From: Clostridium sp. CAG:413
GTDB taxonomy: Bacteria; Bacillota; Clostridia; Oscillospirales; Acutalibacteraceae
Length of the DNA: 7,548 nt
Direction of reading: 5' to 3'
NCBI GenBank assembly: GCA_000431775.1
Contig: FR888193.1
Span: 3,202 to 10,749 of the forward strand
This document shows, piece after piece, positions 1-4,114 of the stretch (the stretch's first letter is position 1; every line of letters starts with the position of its first letter). The notes beneath the pieces were generated by a model. That model was not told the DNA's origin. It did not search any database and worked only from the letters and a program-made list of their open reading frames with translations. The position numbers and the translations under genes were made by a program.

Positions 1-98
1 CATTCCTGCAAAAGCTCGGCCTAAAGGAATTCTTCACGATGATCTACACCGTCATGTGCTATTGGTTCCGCACCTTGACGGGCTTTATTACAAAGTAA
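1..98 (+). CDS. 3' end of an unidentified protein gene (partial)
   Basis: The reading frame that starts at base 3 stays open to a TAA stop at 96-98 and encodes the last 31 residues of a protein whose start lies outside the window. The visible tail is hydrophobic and aromatic (it contains KLGLKEFFTMIY and ends WFRTLTGFITK), so it may be an amphipathic or membrane-associated helix. I do not recognise the family from this fragment. That it is coding is supported by the hairpin terminator starting 10 nt after the stop and by the absence of any competing frame. Confidence 0.6.
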   Translation, partial: FLQKLGLKEFFTMIYTVMCYWFRTLTGFITK

Positions 99-108
99 AT
101 AAGGCAAA

Positions 109-150
109 AACGGAGCTGCCCCGCCGAAAGGTGAGACAGCTCCGTTATTT
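109..150. terminator. Probable bidirectional intrinsic terminator
   Basis: A perfect 10-bp stem, AACGGAGCTG (109-118) with CAGCTCCGTT (137-146), encloses an 18-nt loop. On the + strand it is followed by a moderately T-rich tail (TTATTTATAT). On the minus strand the stem is followed by five T residues (complement of A106-A110). It sits between the + strand gene ending at 98 and the minus-strand gene ending at 175, so it can serve both. Confidence 0.75.
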
Positions 151-174
151 ATATCTTAAATTAATTTTGTTACG

Positions 175-723
175 TCACGCCTCGAAGCGCATGGCCTCCA
201 CACGGTCGTAAACATAGGCGTCGACGGCGGTGAACACCTGCCTGCCGAGGGCGATATACGGCTCGTAATCGTCCTTGTCGCAGAGCATGGCAAAATTCCT
301 GCCTATCTCCCGTTCGACATCTTTATTTTTTCTGACAGGAAGATAATAGAACGAGAACGACGAGCCTTCATAGATATTTGCAAACAGCCCCTCGGCGTTC
401 TGCTCCAGCTCGGCATAGAGCGCATTCGTCGCCTGCGTTGCAAGCACGGGATGCGGCATATATTTATGCAGCGCAAGCTGCGCCGAGAATATCATCAGCA
501 CCCGAAGCTGAAAAAGGACGTTGTTCGGCAGGCCCGATGTCTGCTCGGGGCAAAGGCTCTCGGGCGAAATGGAGGCAAGGTCTTTGCCCAGCTCCTCCGC
601 CTTCTTTGCGTTGCCGTTGCGCCTGAATTCATCCGTCAAAGCGGCGAGCGCGGCAAAATCGGCGCCCGGGTTATCGCTCTTTTTGGGGTGAAAGATCTTT
701 ACATCATCGTCGTTCGTTCTCAT
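175..723 (-). CDS. Conserved-looking helical protein of unknown function, PHP operon partner
   Basis: This encodes 182 residues with no family I can name. The first 20 residues are charged and probably disordered. Residues 21-50 form an Ala/Glu/Lys-rich helix, residues 65-110 a longer helical stretch containing the hydrophobic core QLRVLMIFSAQLALHKYMPH, and residues 115-180 an aromatic-rich segment (SSFSFYYLPVRK, EIGRNFAMLC, YVYDRVEAMRF). There is no signal peptide and no clear membrane span, so it is probably cytoplasmic. The ATG at 721-723 is preceded by a purine-rich site (AGGAAGAAAGG) that lies inside the 3' end of the PHP gene. The gap to that gene's stop is only 3 nt, so the two are almost certainly co-transcribed and may be translationally coupled. 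The function may relate to the PHP protein, but that is inference from position alone. Confidence 0.8.
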   Translation of the reverse strand: MRTNDDDVKIFHPKKSDNPGADFAALAALTDEFRRNGNAKKAEELGKDLASISPESLCPEQTSGLPNNVLFQLRVLMIFSAQLALHKYMPHPVLATQATNALYAELEQNAEGLFANIYEGSSFSFYYLPVRKNKDVEREIGRNFAMLCDKDDYEPYIALGRQVFTAVDAYVYDRVEAMRFEA

Positions 724-726
724 GGT

Positions 727-1590
727 TTACCTTTCTTCCTGCTTTGCTTTCTTTCTTTTAATCTTTGATTTGTATGTAAGCAGCGCCTTGACCGCCTGAT
801 CGGGGGCGGAGTAAGCGCCGACGCTCAGCGGCTTCTTTGAATACATTCCTCTGAATTCCGTGCCGCCCGTGACGAGTATGCCCGCCGACTTGGCCTTGTC
901 GAGCAGAGCTGCGGTCTGCTCCTCGGAATTCTCGGGGTGCCACGCTTCAACGCCGTCAAGCCCGAGAGGGATAAGCTCGTCGAGCAGCTCGAAGCTGTCT
1001 GTCTGGCCGGGGTGAGCGAGCACGGCAATGCCGCCCGCCTCATGAATGTCTTCTATTATCTGAGCCGGCTCGGGGTAATTCGCCCTGACGAGCACGTTCT
1101 GCGGGCTGTCGGGTGAGAAAAGCTCGTAATAAAGCTCGCCGAAGATCCTGTCCGTCATGCCGCACTCGAGCAGAGCGTGCATTATATGCTGCTCAAAGAC
1201 CGCCGTCGAGCCGGTGGCGCATTTGAGCACCAATTCCGGGGTGAGCGGGTATCTCTGAGCCGCTTTAAGAGTCATCATCTGGCTGGCCCGTTTCCTTGCG
1301 ACCACATTCCTGTGGCAAAGCCCCTCAAGCCTGTCGGGGCTGTCGCTCAGGTAGCAGAGAATGTCCGCATATCTTTCTCTCTTTGAGTCGTAAGCCGATA
1401 TCTCGACGCCGGGGATAACGGTCACACCCCTGCGTTCGCCGATTATTTTAGCTCTCACCGTGCCCGCCTGGCAGTCACGGTCCGTTATAGCAATAGTGTC
1501 CACGCCACGCTTCTGAGCAAGCACAATAAGGTCATCGATCCCCATGGAGCTGTCCGAAAGCTTGGTGTGGCAATGTAGATCTCCAGCCAT
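727..1590 (-). CDS. PHP-domain protein with altered metal-binding residues
   Basis: This encodes 287 residues of the polymerase-and-histidinol-phosphatase (PHP) superfamily, a metal-dependent phosphoesterase fold; relatives include YciV/RNase AM-type nucleases and nucleoside phosphatases. Visible motifs are the HxH pair (H6, H8) in DLHCHTKLSD with D13, E63 in GVEISAYD, H135/H138 in EQHIMHAL, and H193 in LAHPGQ. Several usual ligand positions differ: ITDHD is ITDRD (R38), the His expected in V/I-H-I-L is D76 (YADILCYL), and the C-terminal SDFHG motif is TEFRG (E245, R247). Activity may therefore be changed or lost. A longer frame reaches 1617, but I place the start at 1588-1590 because AAAGAGG lies 7 nt upstream and the PHP motif begins at residue 4. 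It is the first gene of a two-gene operon. The substrate is unknown. Confidence 0.88.
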   Translation of the reverse strand: MAGDLHCHTKLSDSSMGIDDLIVLAQKRGVDTIAITDRDCQAGTVRAKIIGERRGVTVIPGVEISAYDSKRERYADILCYLSDSPDRLEGLCHRNVVARKRASQMMTLKAAQRYPLTPELVLKCATGSTAVFEQHIMHALLECGMTDRIFGELYYELFSPDSPQNVLVRANYPEPAQIIEDIHEAGGIAVLAHPGQTDSFELLDELIPLGLDGVEAWHPENSEEQTAALLDKAKSAGILVTGGTEFRGMYSKKPLSVGAYSAPDQAVKALLTYKSKIKRKKAKQEER

Positions 1591-1593
1591 GTT

Positions 1594-1604
1594 TTTACCT
1601 CTTT
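1594..1604 (-). promoter_or_regulatory. Ribosome binding site that decides the PHP start
   Basis: On the minus strand the sequence GAAAGAGG is followed by TAAAAAC and the ATG at 1588-1590. The alternative upstream ATG at 1615-1617 has no comparable site and would place this purine run inside the coding frame, so the downstream start is preferred. Confidence 0.7.
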
Positions 1605-1637
1605 CAAAAAATCGCAATAATACCTCAATATATACCT

Positions 1638-1666
1638 ATTATATCCCTTTTTACCGCTCGACGCAA
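1638..1666 (-). promoter_or_regulatory. Sigma-A type promoter for the PHP operon
   Basis: On the minus strand a -35 element TTGCGT (1661-1666, 3 of 6 consensus) and a perfect -10 TATAAT (1638-1643) are separated by exactly 17 bp. Transcription would begin near 1631, giving a leader of about 40 nt before the PHP ATG. Confidence 0.7.
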
Positions 1667-1789
1667 GTGATTTTTAAAATATTTATAAACTGAATATTAA
1701 CACTATCTAACTTTTAGCTAAGGCACATGTCTAACGCGGCAGCGTGATTTTACGGCTGCTCCGTCGAATACCGCTGTCGGCTCTGCAAC

Positions 1790-1814
1790 AAAAAACGGCG
1801 GGACAACCCGCCGT
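1790..1814 (-). terminator. Intrinsic terminator of the OGG gene
   Basis: The minus strand reads a perfect 8-bp GC-rich stem (ACGGCGGG/CCCGCCGT, arms 1807-1814 and 1795-1802), a 4-nt loop, and then a run of six T (complement of A1790-A1795). It lies 12 nt after the glycosylase stop codon and separates this gene from the PHP operon promoter. Confidence 0.9.
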
Positions 1815-1825
1815 ATCATTTGATT

Positions 1826-2659
1826 TTACCCCTCTCTGCTTCTGCGCCAGTGGAAGAGATACTGCTGGGCGATGCCCCTCACACCCTCGGCGCATTCGGG
1901 CAGACCGTTCGGGTAAAGCTCCTGCATTATCCGCCTGACCCAGACATCCACGGGGAAGGCGTCGACCTTGCCGAAGCCGTAGAGCAGCGTGCATTCTGCG
2001 ACTTTTGCGCCGACGCCCTTGATCTTGATAAGCTCCTCGCGCCCGTAATCAAGCCCCTCGGCGGCGATGCGGTCAAAATCTATTTCGCCCCTCGACACCT
2101 TTTGAGCGGCGTCGATTATGTATTTCGCGCGGAAGCCCGCCCTTATGGGCGCAAGCCCCTCGACCCCCGCCGCGGCAACGGCCTCGGGAGTCGGAAAGGC
2201 ATAGTCCTCACCTCCGAGCGGCTCGCCGAGCAGGCGGCACAGGCGGTCGATTATCCCCTTGATACGGGGAATGTTATTATTCTGCGATATGATGAAAGAG
2301 CAGAGCGCCTCCCACGGCTCCTGCCGCAGAATGCGTATGCCTGGGAACTCCGTCACGGCGGCGCGCATATATTCATCCGCTTTCAGCCGCTCGCAGACGG
2401 CGGAATAATCACGGTCAAGGTCAAAATATCTCCGCCAAATCTCCTCGAACTCCGCTTCGTCGGCGCCGCGAAAGGTCACGGTCTCTCCGTTTTGATATAC
2501 CGTCAGCGGCCTCCCGTAAGCCACGCCGTGCCAGCCGCCGTCGGGCTGCTGCGCCCAGCGGAACGCCTGACCGCAGTCGAGAGTGAGGGCAGCGTCAAGG
2601 CACGGGCAGGTCAGCGTGATCTCCTTCGTTTCAGCTTTGTTTTCGTTTATAACGGGCAT
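1826..2659 (-). CDS. ogg: OGG1-family 8-oxoguanine DNA glycosylase/AP lyase
   Basis: This encodes 277 residues. The enzyme excises 8-oxoguanine opposite C and can nick the abasic site, acting in base-excision repair in the cytoplasm. The order of motifs matches bacterial OGG1 (CacOGG-like) proteins: an N-terminal domain with LDCGQAFRW (28-35), the FIISQNNNIPRI segment (122-133) equivalent to the NNN wedge of OGG1, RAGFRAKY (173-180), and the helix-hairpin-helix IKGVGAKVAEC (213-223). K219 is the expected nucleophilic lysine and D238 in FPVDVW the helper aspartate; both are present. The C-terminal YLFHWRR is typical. The ATG at 2657-2659 follows TTGGAGA with a 7-nt gap. The gene has its own terminator. 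It lies in the same orientation as nth, another oxidative-damage glycosylase about 630 bp upstream. A long antisense frame over this gene is a shadow. Confidence 0.93.
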   Translation of the reverse strand: MPVINENKAETKEITLTCPCLDAALTLDCGQAFRWAQQPDGGWHGVAYGRPLTVYQNGETVTFRGADEAEFEEIWRRYFDLDRDYSAVCERLKADEYMRAAVTEFPGIRILRQEPWEALCSFIISQNNNIPRIKGIIDRLCRLLGEPLGGEDYAFPTPEAVAAAGVEGLAPIRAGFRAKYIIDAAQKVSRGEIDFDRIAAEGLDYGREELIKIKGVGAKVAECTLLYGFGKVDAFPVDVWVRRIMQELYPNGLPECAEGVRGIAQQYLFHWRRSREG

Positions 2660-2694
2660 TACAAATTCTCCAAACTGTAATATTTTTATTCATT

Positions 2695-2713
2695 GCTGCA
2701 CAAAATTTGCAGC
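2695..2713. repeat. Inverted repeat upstream of ogg
   Basis: GCTGCA (2695-2700) and TGCAGC (2708-2713) form a perfect 6-bp inverted repeat around a 7-nt AT-rich spacer, 36 nt upstream of the ogg start codon. The position fits an operator for a dimeric regulator, but no regulator is encoded here. Confidence 0.4.
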
Positions 2714-2726
2714 GAAATCTTCGACT

Positions 2727-2864
2727 TTTTTCACGCTTTTGTAAAGAGCGGATAACCTTATGTATACTTCCAAAACGGCAATATAAGTTCTCCACACGGC
2801 AAAACTCTTGAAAAACAAGCCTTTAAGCGGTCGGTTATTCACGTTTTCCACGGGGTTTTCCACT
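2727..2864 (+). repeat. Cluster of DnaA-box-like 9-mers
   Basis: Five same-strand 9-mers resemble the TTATNCACA box with one or two mismatches: TTTTTCACG (2727-2735), TTCTCCACA (2788-2796), TTATTCACG (2835-2843), TTTTCCACG (2844-2852) and TTTTCCACT (2856-2864). A weak reverse-strand match, TTATCCGCT, lies at 2747-2755. The last three are packed into 30 bp directly upstream of the -35 element of the + promoter. They could be DnaA sites or simply tandem operator half-sites (GTTTTCCAC occurs twice, 12 bp apart). Confidence 0.35.
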
Positions 2865-2872
2865 TTTTCTGA

Positions 2873-2901
2873 TGGAAAGCCGGCTATACTGCGAGTATAA
2901 T
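2873..2901 (+). promoter_or_regulatory. Promoter for the small membrane protein gene
   Basis: TGGAAA (2873-2878, 4 of 6 consensus) and a perfect TATAAT (2896-2901) are spaced by 17 bp. The transcript would start near 2908 and carry a leader of about 120 nt. The DnaA-like repeats end 8 nt upstream of the -35. Confidence 0.6.
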
Positions 2902-2923
2902 TTTCTTGTGCTTTCGGTTTTTG

Positions 2924-3022
2924 TCCCGATCTGCGGGAAATACGCCGCTCCGTATCCGAAACCTCGGAATAAAAGCTCCCTCAATTGCCCAAAATAACAT
3001 AGAAATGCAGCAGAAGGGAGCT
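2924..3022 (+). promoter_or_regulatory. Structured 5' leader that can hide the ribosome site
   Basis: Three hairpins can be drawn: TCCCG/CGGGA (2924-2928 with 2934-2938), TCCGA/TCGGA (2955-2959 with 2964-2968), and a long-range perfect 8-bp pairing AGCTCCCT (2974-2981) with AGGGAGCT (3015-3022). The last one covers the AGGGAG ribosome site of the downstream gene and would block initiation. It has no following T run, so it is not a terminator. No known riboswitch or T-box core was recognised. Confidence 0.4.
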
Positions 3023-3030
3023 AATGTATC

Positions 3031-3303
3031 TTGATAAAGGGTGTAAACCGTCAGGTCGTTGAAATAACACAGACTCAGTGCGAATACTTTGAAAAAGTTC
3101 TGTTTTTTATAAAGCCGGAGTACTCGGCCGTCAGCGAGGGCGACCTGAGGGAACGGGCGACGATAATCGCCCAGAGCGCGGGGATGCCTCCTGCCGTGAG
3201 ACTGCGTAAAAACAAGCTGCGGGCGGCGCTGAATATGAGCGTTGCGGCGTGCATAGGGGCGGCGGTCAGCGCGGCGGCATTCCTGCTGTCGTCATTTATC
3301 TGA
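3031..3303 (+). CDS. Small conserved-type protein with a C-terminal membrane helix
   Basis: This encodes 90 residues. The N-terminal part (1-65) is soluble and charged, beginning MIKGVNRQVVEITQTQCEYF and including VLFFIKPEYSAVSEGDLRERA. Residues 68-89 form a single Ala-rich hydrophobic helix (NMSVAACIGAAVSAAAFLL), so the protein may be tail-anchored with its bulk in the cytoplasm. The MIKGVNRQVVEI opening resembles a small family I recall from other Clostridia, but I cannot assign a function. The start is a TTG: an in-frame stop at 3022-3024 rules out any earlier codon. The ribosome site AGGGAG (3015-3020) sits 10 nt upstream and can pair with upstream leader sequence. The 3' end overlaps the convergent nth gene by 12 nt. 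Confidence 0.75.
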   Translation: MIKGVNRQVVEITQTQCEYFEKVLFFIKPEYSAVSEGDLRERATIIAQSAGMPPAVRLRKNKLRAALNMSVAACIGAAVSAAAFLLSSFI

Positions 3304-3927
3304 CAGCGCCTTGGCGCAGAAGCCGCTCATAACGCATTCGCCGCACTTCGGCCTGCCGGCAACGCAGGTGTCCCTGCCGTGCAGCACGCAGCGGTGGCAG
3401 AAATCATTGCTCTTCTCGGGCGGGAGCAGCTCACGCAGGCGCAGCTCGACCTTGTAGGGATCCTTGGTCGAGACAAGCCCGAGCAGGTTGGATATCCTTA
3501 TCAGATGCGTGTCGGCGACGACCGCCGGCTCGCCGTAAACATCACCCATGATGAGATTCGCCGTCTTCCTGCCGACCCCGGGCAGCGAAGTGAGCGCCTC
3601 TATGGAATCGGGCACCTTCCCGCCGAAATCGTCGATGATCTTGCGGCACATTCCGATGATGTCCCTTGCCTTCGTCCTGAAAAATCCGCAGGAACGGATG
3701 AGGGCTTCGACCTCCTCGGGTGCGGCTGCCGCAAAGTCCTCGGCGGTTTTGTATTTCTCAAAAAGCGCGGGGGTCACGAGATTCACACGCGCGTCGGTGC
3801 ATTGAGCGGACAGGCGAGTGGCTATCAGCAGCTGCAGCGGATTCATCGCGTTCAGCGAGCATATCGCATCGGGATACTTCTTCTCCAGCGCCTCCACCGC
3901 AAGCAGCGCTCTCTCTTTATCGGTCAT
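3292..3927 (-). CDS. nth: Endonuclease III (DNA glycosylase/AP lyase)
   Basis: This encodes 211 residues, the usual family length. The enzyme removes oxidised pyrimidines such as thymine glycol from DNA and cleaves the abasic site by beta-elimination. Seen in order are LLIATRLSAQCTD (33-45), matching the SAQATD segment of E. coli Nth; the helix-hairpin-helix LPGVGRKTANLIMG (115-128) with catalytic K121; VADTHLIR (137-144) with catalytic D139; and the [4Fe-4S] ligands C188, C195, C198, C204 in exact C-x6-C-x2-C-x5-C spacing. The usual HHW segment is replaced by CHRC at 177-180, adding two extra cysteines. The ATG at 3925-3927 follows GGGGGAG with a 5-nt gap. It is transcribed from a short-leader promoter in the divergent region and ends inside the opposing small membrane protein gene. 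It probably complements the nearby ogg. Confidence 0.95.
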   Translation of the reverse strand: MTDKERALLAVEALEKKYPDAICSLNAMNPLQLLIATRLSAQCTDARVNLVTPALFEKYKTAEDFAAAAPEEVEALIRSCGFFRTKARDIIGMCRKIIDDFGGKVPDSIEALTSLPGVGRKTANLIMGDVYGEPAVVADTHLIRISNLLGLVSTKDPYKVELRLRELLPPEKSNDFCHRCVLHGRDTCVAGRPKCGECVMSGFCAKALSDK

Positions 3928-3949
3928 TTGATCTCCCCCTTTTATACCG

Positions 3950-3978
3950 ATTATATAATAAAACCGCGCCGATTGAAA
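3950..3978 (-). promoter_or_regulatory. Probable nth promoter
   Basis: On the minus strand TTTCAA (3973-3978, 3 of 6) and TATAAT (3950-3955, 6 of 6) are 17 bp apart. Transcription would start near 3943, leaving a very short leader that still contains the GGGGGAG ribosome site (3933-3939). A TATAAA nearer the gene would start transcription too late to include the whole site. Confidence 0.5.
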
Positions 3979-4034
3979 GATATATTTTAAATTATCTGTT
4001 AAAATTCCGTTAATGGTGATAAAAACTGTTGATT

Positions 4035-4063
4035 TTGCAGGCCTTTTGTGTTAACATTATACA
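4035..4063 (+). promoter_or_regulatory. Candidate promoter of the lipoprotein gene
   Basis: TTGCAG (4035-4040) and TATACA (4058-4063) are separated by 17 bp; matches to consensus are 3 and 4 of 6. The start would fall near 4070, about 45 nt before the ATG. Other AT-rich hexamers such as TATAAC at 4095 lack a suitable -35. Confidence 0.4.
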
Positions 4064-4114
4064 GAAGTATACCCGTTTGATGCGGATTTGAATGTATAAC
4101 ATGGGAGGAACCTT

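Larger units (their letters stand above)
2660..3030. other. 371-nt intergenic region between ogg and the small membrane protein gene
   Basis: This region is AT-rich compared with its flanks and I find no gene in it. It holds, left to right, an inverted repeat (2695-2713), a cluster of DnaA-box-like 9-mers (2727-2864), a + strand promoter (2873-2901) and a folded leader (2908-3022) for the gene at 3031. No clear promoter for the divergent ogg gene could be picked out. Confidence 0.6.

Noticed and set aside
451..768. + strand frame of 105 codons over the 182-residue gene
   Set aside because: It is antisense to a well-formed operon gene with a ribosome site and tight spacing; the encoded sequence shows no domain.
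1591..1617. Upstream ATG extending the PHP protein by nine residues
   Set aside because: It has no ribosome site of its own and would place the good AAAGAGG site within the coding frame; the PHP motif begins directly after the downstream Met.
1667..1789. Possible small gene or RNA between the PHP promoter and the OGG terminator
   Set aside because: The 123 nt have no frame with a ribosome site and no convincing stem; minus frames running in from the OGG gene are out-of-frame shadows.
1820..2680. Long + strand frame of 286 codons over the OGG gene
   Set aside because: It is fully antisense to a gene with clear OGG1 motifs; the encoded protein is Arg/Pro/Ala rich with no recognisable domain, as expected for a shadow in GC-rich DNA.
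2660..3030. Chromosomal replication origin
   Set aside because: DnaA-like boxes are present but imperfect, no dnaA, dnaN, rpmH or other origin-linked gene is nearby, and GC skew cannot be judged in this window.
2908..3030. T-box or other known riboswitch in the leader
   Set aside because: No T-box AGGGUGGNACCGCG-type core or other class-specific core was found and there is no terminator; only the ribosome-site pairing is supported.
3379..3990. + strand frame of 203 codons over nth
   Set aside because: It is antisense to a complete endonuclease III with catalytic and iron-sulfur residues, and it has no domain or ribosome site of its own.
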